A model generated the notes under the pieces. It did no database searches. It was not told the origin of the DNA and saw only the letters and a program-made list of their open reading frames with translations. Source: Fischerella sp. CENA71 (lineage in GTDB: Bacteria > Cyanobacteriota > Cyanobacteriia > Cyanobacteriales > Nostocaceae). Taken from it: a DNA stretch of 64,000 nucleotides. The stretch is from NCBI GenBank assembly GCA_024239075.1, contig JANBVI010000078.1:169084-233083 (forward strand), read 5' to 3'. This document shows, in pieces, positions 1 to 7,429 of this stretch (position 1 is the stretch's first letter; each line of letters starts with the position of its first letter). A program made the position numbers and the translations under genes.

Positions 1-738
1 GGTGACGACATCCCAGTAATCAAGGGTTCAGGTCTGCAAGCACTGGAACAAATGACAGCTAACCCTAAGACACAGAAGGGTGAAAACAAGTGGGTAGACA
101 AAATCTACGAACTGATGGATGCTGTAGATGCTTACATTCCTACACCAGAACGTGATATTGATAAGCCCTTCCTGATGGCAGTGGAAGACGTATTCTCAAT
201 CACAGGTCGTGGTACAGTAGCTACCGGACGTATTGAACGGGGTAAAGTCAAGATCGGCGATAACGTAGAGCTAGTTGGTATTAAAGATACTCGTGCTACC
301 ACAGTCACCGGGATCGAGATGTTCAAGAAGAGTCTCGAAGAAGGTATGGCTGGGGATAACGCTGGTATACTATTGCGCGGTGTCCAAAAAACTGATATTG
401 AACGGGGGATGGTAATTGCCAAACCTGGTTCTATCACTCCTCATACTGAATTTGAAGGAGAAGTGTACGTTCTCACGGAGAAAGAAGGCGGTCGTAAAAC
501 TCCTTTCTTCGCAGGATATCGTCCTCAATTCTATGTACGGACAACCGACGTAACCGGTACTATCAAAACCTTTACCTCCGATGACGGTAGCGCCGCAGAA
601 ATGGTTATGCCCGGAGACCGGATCAAGATGACAGTGGAACTGATCAACGCGATCGCTATTGAACAAGGAATGCGCTTCGCTATCCGTGAAGGCGGTCGTA
701 CAATCGGTGCTGGTGTCGTTTCTAAAATCGTCAAATAG
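1..738 (+). CDS. tuf: Elongation factor Tu, 3' part (5' end outside window)
   Basis: C-terminal part of the translation GTPase that delivers aminoacyl-tRNA to the ribosome. The frame is open from base 1 ([17 protein letters not shown]...), so the gene starts to the left of the window and the internal ATG at 52 is not the start. Visible are the end of the G domain, domain 2 ([20 protein letters not shown]) and domain 3 ([13 protein letters not shown], then [18 protein letters not shown]), ending GVVSKIVK. It is followed by rpsJ on the same strand, the usual end of the cyanobacterial str operon (rpsL-rpsG-fusA-tuf-rpsJ). Confidence 0.98.
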   Translation, partial: GDDIPVIKGSGLQALEQMTANPKTQKGENKWVDKIYELMDAVDAYIPTPERDIDKPFLMAVEDVFSITGRGTVATGRIERGKVKIGDNVELVGIKDTRATTVTGIEMFKKSLEEGMAGDNAGILLRGVQKTDIERGMVIAKPGSITPHTEFEGEVYVLTEKEGGRKTPFFAGYRPQFYVRTTDVTGTIKTFTSDDGSAAEMVMPGDRIKMTVELINAIAIEQGMRFAIREGGRTIGAGVVSKIVK

Positions 739-763
739 CATCTGTTTATCTTGATTAAACAAG

Positions 764-798
764 GAGCAGAGGTGGTATAATTCCTCTCTGCTCTTTTA
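764..798 (+). terminator. Hairpin plus T-run downstream of tuf
   Basis: GAGCAGAGG (764-772) pairs with CCTCTCTGCTC (783-793, two-base bulge) and is followed by TTTTA. It looks like an intrinsic terminator between tuf and rpsJ. Because the two genes are usually co-transcribed, it may be partial or act as a processing site. Confidence 0.6.
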
Positions 799-813
799 TA
801 TTCCCCCAATAAA

Positions 814-870
814 ATTTTGGATTTTGGATTTTAGATTTAATCCAAAATCCAAAATCTAAAATCTAAAATC
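814..870. repeat. Inverted array of AATCCAAA-type heptads
   Basis: A 17-bp perfect inverted repeat (814-830 with 839-855, 8-base loop) is made of TTTTGGA/TCCAAAA heptads and continues as AAATCTA heptads to 870. The same heptad family recurs near 52.9 kb and 55.2 kb. It fills most of the tuf-rpsJ gap. Confidence 0.85.
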
Positions 871-892
871 ATCAGAACCAGGACAACCGAAA

Positions 893-1210
893 ATGGCTAC
901 TTTGCAGCAGCAAAAGATTAGAATTCGCTTACAAGCATTTGACCGTCGCTTACTAGATACATCTTGCGAGAAGATTGTAGACACTGCAAATCGTACTAAC
1001 GCTACAGCGATTGGACCAATTCCCCTACCGACAAAACGCCGGATCTACTGTGTGCTGCGATCGCCACATGTGGATAAAGATTCACGAGAACACTTTGAAA
1101 CTCGTACCCATCGCCGTATTATTGATATTTACCAGCCTTCTTCTAAAACTATTGATGCTTTGATGAAACTGGATCTGCCTTCAGGCGTGGATATTGAAGT
1201 AAAACTATAA
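893..1210 (+). CDS. rpsJ: 30S ribosomal protein S10
   Basis: Small-subunit head protein (in other bacteria also the NusB partner in antitermination). The 105 residues match the family's length and carry its pattern: [21 protein letters not shown] at the start, the [22 protein letters not shown] loop, then [19 protein letters not shown] and the C-terminal [11 protein letters not shown]. It lies 150 bp after tuf, the usual position at the end of the str operon, and is followed by a strong terminator. Confidence 0.98.
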   Translation: MATLQQQKIRIRLQAFDRRLLDTSCEKIVDTANRTNATAIGPIPLPTKRRIYCVLRSPHVDKDSREHFETRTHRRIIDIYQPSSKTIDALMKLDLPSGVDIEVKL

Positions 1211-1304
1211 ATTAGTCATTAGTCATTTGTCATTGGTCATTTGTCATTAGTTAAAGACAAAGGACAAATCATTAATGACTTTATTTGGTGTGAATATTTA
1301 CCTT

Positions 1305-1334
1305 GCCCTGAAAGATATATCTTCAGGGCTTTTT
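1305..1334 (+). terminator. Intrinsic terminator after rpsJ
   Basis: GCCCTGAAAGAT pairs with ATCTTCAGGGC (one bulged A) and is followed by five Ts. Position and shape fit the end of the tuf-rpsJ transcript. Confidence 0.85.
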
Positions 1335-1449
1335 ATTTGCTGGGAAACAGATGCTAGAATGTAGACATAGTACGGCAAAAGCAAAAACTAAAAAAATTTT
1401 AAAGAGAATTATCAGATAAAACTTATACCAAAGTTCTAACAAGGTAAAA

Positions 1450-2100
1450 ATGACATCCTCTTCTAAAATTGCCGTTCGTGAACTACCTCTGTTCCCGTTG
1501 TCAGAAGTAGTTTTGTTCCCTACAAAGCAATTGCCCTTGCACATCTTTGAATTTCGCTACAGAATCATGATGAACACGATTCTGGAAAGTGATCGCAGGT
1601 TTGGCGTATTAATGGTTGATCCGGTAAAAGGTGCGATCGCTAATGTCGGTTGCTGTGCCGAAATTGTTCATTATCAACGTTTACCGGATGATCGGATGAA
1701 AATGTTGACTTTGGGACAGCAAAGATTTCGTGTTTTAGAGTATGTACGTGAGAAGCCCTATCCTGTTGGTTTAGTCGAATGGATTGAAGATCATCCACCC
1801 ACAAAAGATTTACGTCCTTTTGCTAACGAGTTATCTCAGCTACTAAAAGATGTTGTTCGTCTTTCAGCCAAGTTAACTGAACAACAAATTGAACTCCCAG
1901 AAGATTTACCTGATTTACCTTTAGAACTTTCTTATTGGGTAGCCAGCAATCTTTATGGTGTTGCTTTAGAACAGCAAGCGTTGCTAGAAATGCAAGACAC
2001 TGTTGCTCGTTTAGAACGAGAAATAGAAATTTTGACTTCTACTCGCAATCATTTAGCGGCTCGTACTGTTCTCAAAGATACTTTTAATCAAAAGTTGTAA
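1450..2100 (+). CDS. LON N-terminal (substrate-binding) domain protein
   Basis: Stand-alone LON peptidase substrate-binding domain (PF02190) without the AAA+ or protease parts of Lon. The 216 residues open with the signature ELPLFPLSEVVLFPTKQLPLHIFEFRYRIM and contain FGVLMVDP and the GQQRFRVLEYVREKPYPVGLVEW strand region. The C-terminal half is helical and ends in a short coiled coil (about 170-205). Such single-domain proteins are common in cyanobacteria after rpsJ; their molecular role is not established. An AAGG sequence lies just upstream of the ATG. Confidence 0.9.
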   Translation: MTSSSKIAVRELPLFPLSEVVLFPTKQLPLHIFEFRYRIMMNTILESDRRFGVLMVDPVKGAIANVGCCAEIVHYQRLPDDRMKMLTLGQQRFRVLEYVREKPYPVGLVEWIEDHPPTKDLRPFANELSQLLKDVVRLSAKLTEQQIELPEDLPDLPLELSYWVASNLYGVALEQQALLEMQDTVARLEREIEILTSTRNHLAARTVLKDTFNQKL

Positions 2101-2108
2101 ATTCAGTC

Positions 2109-2166
2109 AGTCGGCACAAATGTAAAGACGCGATGAACATCGCGTCTCTACTAGTTGGGGTCGTCA
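2109..2166. repeat. Dispersed hairpin repeat, copy A
   Basis: AGTCGGCACAAA, then a hairpin of GACGCGATGA/ACATCGCGTC type with the CGTCTCTAC motif, then ACTAGTTGGGGTCGTCA. The same unit lies in opposite orientation at 10518-10576, with matching outer ends. It fills the gap between the convergent LON-domain gene and pheA, followed by short degenerate CCCGATACC-type repeats to 2272. Confidence 0.8.
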
Positions 2167-2272
2167 TTGATCATTGGTAAGCATTTTAGGCATGTTTAGG
2201 AAAGAAAATAATCAATGCTCCATACCCAATTCCCATCCGATCCCTGATCACCTATCCCCGATACCCGATACC

Positions 2273-3139
2273 CTATCCCATAGGCAAAACACCATAACTA
2301 CCAAAAATTTTTAGTACTTCTGTGTATGCAGTTAATTCTTGTAAGGCAGATTGCATTTGGATTTGAGACGTGTCTGCTTCCGCATCAATAAAAAATAAGT
2401 ATTCCCCTAGCGATCGCTTCGTAGGACGAGACTCAATCCGACTAAGGTTAATATTTAATTGGGCAAATACTTGTAGTGGCTTAACCAACGCTCCTGGTAA
2501 ATTAGCACCAACGCTAAAAGCTAGCGAAGTGTGGCTGATTTTGAGAGAAGATTTTTGATAGTTATTAGGCATATCAGCCTGACTTATCACCCAAAAACGA
2601 GTACAGTTTTCTGGGTGATCATTGATACCATTAACTAATACAGGTAGATTATAAAGTTGTGCTGCTCGCTCAGATGAGATAGTCGCTACTGTTAAATCTT
2701 GCTTGAGTATCTGCAATGCCTCGGTTGTAGAATTAGCAGGAATTAATTGTACATTGGGTAGAAATTGCTCTAACCATTTTTGGCATTGCGCTAAAGCTTG
2801 GGGATGAGAATAAACTGTTTTAATGCTTTCTATGCTATCAGCGCAGGAAATCAACGTATGAACAATTGGCATTACCAAAGCCATCTGAATTTGTAAATTA
2901 TCCAGTTGCCATAGGGTATCCATAGTCATTGTCACACTACCCTCAATTGAATTTTCCACAGGTACAACAGCTAGATTTACCTGAGATTGGGCAACAGCTC
3001 GGAGTGTTTGGGCAATGCTAGGATAAGGACATAAGGTAGCTTGAAGTCCTTGATTTTGGCTTAACCAATTTACGTATAAAATAGCTGCTTGTTCTGCATA
3101 AGTACCAGGTGGACCTAAATGTGCGATCGATAAAGTCAT
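2273..3139 (-). CDS. pheA: Prephenate dehydratase
   Basis: Converts prephenate to phenylpyruvate in phenylalanine synthesis. The 288 residues are the size of a monofunctional enzyme: an N-terminal PDT domain (about 1-185; LGPPGTYAEQAA, PVENSIEGSV, and the catalytic TRF motif in NCTRFWVI) followed by a C-terminal ACT regulatory domain (about 200-285; GALVKPLQVFAQLNINLSRI, with the ESRP motif that binds phenylalanine in this family). No chorismate mutase domain is fused. It converges with the LON-domain gene. A strong hairpin lies in its leader. Confidence 0.96.
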   Translation of the reverse strand: MTLSIAHLGPPGTYAEQAAILYVNWLSQNQGLQATLCPYPSIAQTLRAVAQSQVNLAVVPVENSIEGSVTMTMDTLWQLDNLQIQMALVMPIVHTLISCADSIESIKTVYSHPQALAQCQKWLEQFLPNVQLIPANSTTEALQILKQDLTVATISSERAAQLYNLPVLVNGINDHPENCTRFWVISQADMPNNYQKSSLKISHTSLAFSVGANLPGALVKPLQVFAQLNINLSRIESRPTKRSLGEYLFFIDAEADTSQIQMQSALQELTAYTEVLKIFGSYGVLPMG

Positions 3140-3173
3140 GGGATTTTGTTCAAAGTGTAAGTTTGTTTAAAAA

Positions 3174-3219
3174 TGACACTCTCATCGTCACAGGCATAGC
3201 TTTGACGGTGAGAGTGTCA
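3174..3219 (-). promoter_or_regulatory. Long hairpin in the pheA leader, attenuator-like
   Basis: TGACACTCTCATCGTCA (3174-3190) and TGACGGTGAGAGTGTCA (3203-3219) form a 17-bp stem with one mismatch or wobble and a 12-base loop. Read on the minus strand, the stem is followed directly by ATTTTTA, about 35 bases before the pheA ATG. This is terminator-like geometry inside a 5' leader. No leader peptide was identified, so attenuation is only a hypothesis. Confidence 0.55.
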
Positions 3220-3375
3220 ATAGGATAGAAAATTTTTATCGATAATGTATAACTGTTAATCAATATAGTTTCCAAAAAAATTTTAGCCTTCTCACCATCA
3301 TTTTTTCTCAAAAATTCCAAAAATTCCAAAAATTAAAAAATAATAGAATTATAAAACAATTATTTTGACGAACGC

Positions 3376-3969
3376 ATGTCTACCAAGTTTACCGCCTTCC
3401 AGTCGGTAGAAATTGCTGTTCCACAACAGCCTATTCCCATTCAGCACTATTTGCGTCAGCCTCAACGTCTGGTTTATGCATTAGTAGATCCGCATCGAAT
3501 TCAGCCGTTAGCTGATGATATTTTTCGTTTAAAAATGCGTCCCCTGAGTTTTATGTCACTCAGTATTCAGCCTACTGTAGACATGAAAGTTTGGGCAGAA
3601 TCTAATGGTACAATCCACTTGCGATCGCAAGGTTGTGAAATCCTTGGAATTGAGTACATTAACCAGCGCTTCAATCTGAATTTAAAAGGGCATTTATCAC
3701 CATCTCAATTCCTGACTGGAACTCGTTTACATGGTAGAGCGGATTTAGAAGTAGAGGTAGAGTTACCGCCGCCATTTTCCTTTACGCCCAAACCAATTTT
3801 AGAAACCACTGGCAATGGCTTATTGAAAAGCGTACTCTTAACAATTAAGCAAAGATTGTTACATCAACTAATAGTAGATTATCGTCGCTGGGTAACATTG
3901 CAAACTCAAAAAGGACAATTTAGTAGCGATGAGCAAAATCCAGATTTACCCATTTTGAATATTGAGTAA
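3376..3969 (+). CDS. DUF1997 family protein
   Basis: A 197-residue protein of the DUF1997 family (PF09366), conserved in cyanobacteria and plastid-bearing eukaryotes and without a settled function. Recognisable parts are FTAFQSVEIAVPQQPIPIQHYLRQPQRLVYALVDPHRI cut into shorter blocks: PIQHYLRQPQRLVYALVDP, FRLKMRPLSFMSLSIQPTVD, and the late PKPILETTGNGLLKSVL followed by RLLHQLIVDYRRW. The fold resembles START-like lipid or ligand-binding domains, but this is inference. No signal peptide or membrane helix is seen. Confidence 0.85.
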   Translation: MSTKFTAFQSVEIAVPQQPIPIQHYLRQPQRLVYALVDPHRIQPLADDIFRLKMRPLSFMSLSIQPTVDMKVWAESNGTIHLRSQGCEILGIEYINQRFNLNLKGHLSPSQFLTGTRLHGRADLEVEVELPPPFSFTPKPILETTGNGLLKSVLLTIKQRLLHQLIVDYRRWVTLQTQKGQFSSDEQNPDLPILNIE

Positions 3970-3989
3970 TTCTCGTTGGGATTGACCGG

Positions 3990-4142
3990 GGACACGGGAG
4001 ACAAGGAGGACAAGGGGAGCCACTGCTGCGCGGGTTTCCCGCGTTGTAGCACGTGGCGTGGACAAGGAAGACATGGGGGAATTGAGAGCAAATATTCTCC
4101 GCGTCACCGTGTCTCTCCCTCTCCGTGTCTCTTCTTTCCCGC
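3990..4142. repeat. GC-rich GACAAGG/CCGTGTCT repeat block
   Basis: Short imperfect units (GACACGGGAGACAAGG, GACAAGGGGAGCC, then CCGCGTCACCGTGTCTC and CCGTGTCTC) fill the gap between the DUF1997 gene and rnhB. The same family occurs at 19.0 kb and 25.4 kb between genes and inside three genes (see 8321, 23925 and 48390). Confidence 0.8.
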
Positions 4143-4147
4143 GTCAA

Positions 4148-4810
4148 TCAAATTTGGCAAGGACGAAAAGACTTGCGATGTAAAGGTGAAGCCCCGTATT
4201 TTTGCAGTGCTAATAAATGCTTTGGACTTCCATAACCTTTATTATGCTCCAAGTCATACATAGGATATTTAGAGGCAAGCCTGACAATTAAGTCATCTCG
4301 CCACACTTTAGCAATAATGCTAGCAGCAGCAATCGTGAGCGATCGCTCGTCTCCCTTGACTATTGTTTGTTGCAGGAGTGGCAAATCTTTAATAGATTGC
4401 TTACCATCAATCAAGCAGAGTGTAGGCTGCACCTTTAGCTTTAATACTGCTCGCTTCATCGCTAAAAGTGTAGCTTGCAAAATATTTATTTGATCAATTT
4501 CCACAACTGAAGCAAAGCCTATTTTGTAGTCAATTGCAACACCCTGGATATGTTCGGCTAGCTGGCTCCTACGAGAGCTAGACAACTTTTTACTATCTTT
4601 GATTTTTGCTGCCATCAATGCAGGCAGAGCGTCATTTGGTAGTATCACAGCAGCAGCTACTACTGGTCCAAACAAACAGCCCCGCCCGACTTCATCGACA
4701 CCTGCAACTAGTCCACAGATGTCTGGAAAAGCGGAAAATTCCAGCCAACTCGCTTGCTGTTGAAGTATTGACGAATCAACAGAAGCGGTATCTGGCTTGC
4801 TCATGACCAT
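4148..4810 (-). CDS. rnhB: Ribonuclease HII
   Basis: Removes ribonucleotides from RNA-DNA hybrids and misincorporated ribonucleotides from DNA. The 220 residues carry the family signature VAGVDEVGRGCLFGPVVAAAV (about 34-54, first catalytic Asp-Glu), then the catalytic Asp in CLIDGKQ and the SIIAKVWRDDL segment with the last acidic residue, ending GYGSPKHLLALQKYGASPLHRKSF. It follows rne on the same strand after 29 bp, the conserved cyanobacterial rne-rnhB pair. MSKPD at 4804 is an alternative start two codons in. Confidence 0.96.
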   Translation of the reverse strand: MVMSKPDTASVDSSILQQQASWLEFSAFPDICGLVAGVDEVGRGCLFGPVVAAAVILPNDALPALMAAKIKDSKKLSSSRRSQLAEHIQGVAIDYKIGFASVVEIDQINILQATLLAMKRAVLKLKVQPTLCLIDGKQSIKDLPLLQQTIVKGDERSLTIAAASIIAKVWRDDLIVRLASKYPMYDLEHNKGYGSPKHLLALQKYGASPLHRKSFRPCQI

Positions 4811-4839
4811 ATTTTAAAGTCTTTAACTTTTAGCTTTAG

Positions 4840-6867
4840 CTAGTCAGCTGTTGATGGATCTGTCTCCAAAGCGGAAGAACGACGGCGACGACGACGAACA
4901 GCAGTACTAGTAGTGGCTTCTGTTTCATCTGTCATCATGGACGAATCCGATGTTTCATTTACAACTGATGACAATGGTTCTGTTTGTATCGGACTTTCTA
5001 TGGTACTAGTTGCTGTTTGAGCAATTTCCGGGGTTGTTTCTGTTTGTGTAGCAGTTTGACCAGGGAGAGTAACGTTAATAATTACAGACTTGGGATTTCT
5101 GACTTCTCGATTCAACTTCACCAATGGTGAAACTCCCATCAAAGCGTACACATCTTGTTCCGGTGGTGTCATTTCCACAGTGACAATCTCTGGTGGTTCT
5201 ACCACTGGTTTGACTATCTCTGGTCTTGAGATTTTAGCCCGTTCTCCTCTTTCTACCCAACCTGGTTTACTAATGTTGGGTATGGGTAGCTCAGAAGTCT
5301 CTACTAATTCTCCCTCTCCATCAATGTCCATATCTGGGTCATTCACCAGTGATAAGGGATTAACATTGATGCGTGGCTCTTCTTTACCGTTACCGCCATT
5401 TAGTCCGATGCGACGACGGCGACGTCTTTTGTTGTCACTAATTTCTTGATAGCTGGGATGATTGGATAGATTCAATCCACTTAATTCATTCTCGTGTTCG
5501 TATCCTTCCCCAAATGCATCGTAGCTTTCCCGTGGTTCAGTCAAGCGAGGAGATGGCAGACGGGGTTCTCTGTGAGGCAAAGATACGAAGCGTTCTGGTA
5601 ATTCGGGTGGTGCGATCGAACGGCTTTCGGTTTCTCCTGGTAAATGCACAACATGCCCTAAACCACCACAGGTTTGACAAGATTCACTAAACAATTCGTA
5701 AATATTTTGACCTTGGCGTTTACGGGTGAGTTCTACTAGACCCAGTTCCGTTAATTGAGCAATTTGAGGACGGGCTTTGTCTGATTTGAGAGCCTTATTA
5801 AAGTGTTCAAGGACATGCTGTTGATCACGCCGTGTTTCCATGTCAATGAAATCAACAACAATTACACCAGCTATATTCCGTAAACGTAGCTGACGAGCAA
5901 TTTCTGTGGCTGCTTCACAGTTTGTCCATAAAACTGTTTCTCTGGCTGTTGCCGATCGCGTAAATGAACCAGAGTTGACATCGATCACCGTTAATGCTTC
6001 AGTCGGCTGGATAATAATGTAGCCACCAGAAGGTAAATCTACTCTGGGTTTGAGAGCTTCTTTAATCGCAGCATTGATCCGGAAGTATTCTAAAATCGCT
6101 GCGCGATCGCGGTGGTGGTCGATCAATAATCCTTGTGGTACTTGTCCACCACTCCAGTTTTGCAAATACTGTTTTACCCGTTTTAAGCCAGTGCTGGAGT
6201 CTACAACAATTCGGTTAACATCCGCACCGTACATATCTCGTAGTACACGCTGGATAAAGTCATCATCCCGGTTGAGTAGTGCAGGAGCGCGGGTAGAAAC
6301 AGCTTCTTGCTGAATCGCTTCCCATTGTTTTTGCAGGTTTTCTAAATCCTCAATGATTGCTTCTTCGGGTTTACCTTCTGCTTCTGTGCGAACCAACAAA
6401 CCCATTCCCGCAGGTTTAATCAAAATTGCTAATGCTCGTAAGCGGTTACGCTCATTCTCATTTTTTATTCGCCGGGATAAATTTACACCCCGTCCGTAGG
6501 GCATGAGTACAACATAACGTCCTGGTAAAGTAATGTTACCTGTAAGCCTTGGCCCTTTTGTTCCTGTTGGCTCTTTCATTACTTGCACCAATACTTTTTG
6601 TTGTGGTGCTAGTAATTCTGTGATCGCTGCTGCTGTACGCTTTAGTCGTAATGGACCTAAGTCTGTAACATGAATAAATCCGTTACGTTCTGGATCGCCT
6701 ATATTGACGAAAGCAGCATCTATCCCAGGTAATACATTTTCTACTACTCCTAAGTAGATATCACCAATTTGGTGATGACCTGTAGCAACAACTAATTCTT
6801 GTATTTGATCTTCAGAAAATACGGCAGCTATTTGATGCTGCTCCGCGATAATAATTTGTTTCGGCAT
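4840..6867 (-). CDS. rne: Ribonuclease E/G
   Basis: Endoribonuclease that starts mRNA decay and processes structured RNA. The 675 residues have the compact cyanobacterial form: an S1 domain (about 35-120), the RNase H/5'-sensor region, the catalytic segment with ALTVIDVNSGSFT and VVDFIDME, and the zinc-link cysteines CQTCGGLGHV (about 395-405). The tail is disordered with two arginine clusters. The last, RRRRRRSSA (about 658-666), is the nonapeptide reported to bind PNPase in cyanobacteria. GAGGAA lies 6 bases before the ATG. A 0.56-kb non-coding leader precedes it. Confidence 0.97.
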   Translation of the reverse strand: MPKQIIIAEQHQIAAVFSEDQIQELVVATGHHQIGDIYLGVVENVLPGIDAAFVNIGDPERNGFIHVTDLGPLRLKRTAAAITELLAPQQKVLVQVMKEPTGTKGPRLTGNITLPGRYVVLMPYGRGVNLSRRIKNENERNRLRALAILIKPAGMGLLVRTEAEGKPEEAIIEDLENLQKQWEAIQQEAVSTRAPALLNRDDDFIQRVLRDMYGADVNRIVVDSSTGLKRVKQYLQNWSGGQVPQGLLIDHHRDRAAILEYFRINAAIKEALKPRVDLPSGGYIIIQPTEALTVIDVNSGSFTRSATARETVLWTNCEAATEIARQLRLRNIAGVIVVDFIDMETRRDQQHVLEHFNKALKSDKARPQIAQLTELGLVELTRKRQGQNIYELFSESCQTCGGLGHVVHLPGETESRSIAPPELPERFVSLPHREPRLPSPRLTEPRESYDAFGEGYEHENELSGLNLSNHPSYQEISDNKRRRRRRIGLNGGNGKEEPRINVNPLSLVNDPDMDIDGEGELVETSELPIPNISKPGWVERGERAKISRPEIVKPVVEPPEIVTVEMTPPEQDVYALMGVSPLVKLNREVRNPKSVIINVTLPGQTATQTETTPEIAQTATSTIESPIQTEPLSSVVNETSDSSMMTDETEATTSTAVRRRRRRSSALETDPSTAD

Positions 6868-7429
6868 TCAATTTCCTCAAAATTTGGCAGCAAAAATAGA
6901 CTTGGGGGTATGTTGTCCCTATTGCCCCTGCAAGCCCAAACAGGCGCTGCTGTTAGTAAAAACTGCGAACTTAAGCCCACACTTAAAGAGCTATTGACTG
7001 GAGAAATGCGTTTACACGCCCGATTATTCCAGAACGGCTGCATATTATTTAAGCAATTTAATCACCCGTCCATGGTTAATTTTTGATGCAACGCCCTCAT
7101 TCTCTAAGAATTAGGCATTCAGCATGTGTGTTAAAAATCATAAAGTTCAGAGAAGCCGACGAAGCCTTTTATTTAGTTATTGATTCACAAGATAACCATC
7201 AAGAGAGAGTGTTCTTGAATCTGCCTGGTGGAAGTCTGGGATAAAATCCTAGATGTCGCTCTCTAAATCTCTGCTTTTAAACCCTCAGTACCAGGATTGT
7301 GAATCAAATAACTTAATGCAGCGCCAGAAAAATTCTCTTCATATCATTCTAACGCAACCTTGTTAAAAATCAATTCCCCAAAGGCAAATAGAGAAGCAGC
7401 TCAATCACAAGCTACCCTCAAGCAATTAA
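6868..7429. other. Non-coding region upstream of rne
   Basis: This 562-bp gap separates the radical SAM gene from rne, both on the minus strand. It holds the structured segment at 7172-7316 and the GAGGAA ribosome-binding site of rne; no convincing gene was seen. Cyanobacterial rne is known to have a long, autoregulatory 5' UTR, so much of this may be rne leader. Confidence 0.6.
7172..7316 (-). promoter_or_regulatory. Structured, multibranched segment in the rne leader
   Basis: The outer arms are TTTAGTTATTGATTCACAA (7172-7190) and TTGTGAATCAAATAACTTAA (7297-7316), complementary except for one extra base and one mismatch. Inside are CCTGGT/ACCAGG, a TCAAGA/TCTTGA hairpin and a hairpin around GGATAAAATCC. 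The nested helices suggest a folded RNA of about 145 nt. No flanking target duplication was seen, which argues against a MITE. Confidence 0.5.

Noticed and set aside
7172-7316. MITE in the rne leader
   Set aside because: The inverted arms are not flanked by a direct duplication and the interior folds as nested helices; a leader RNA is the better reading.
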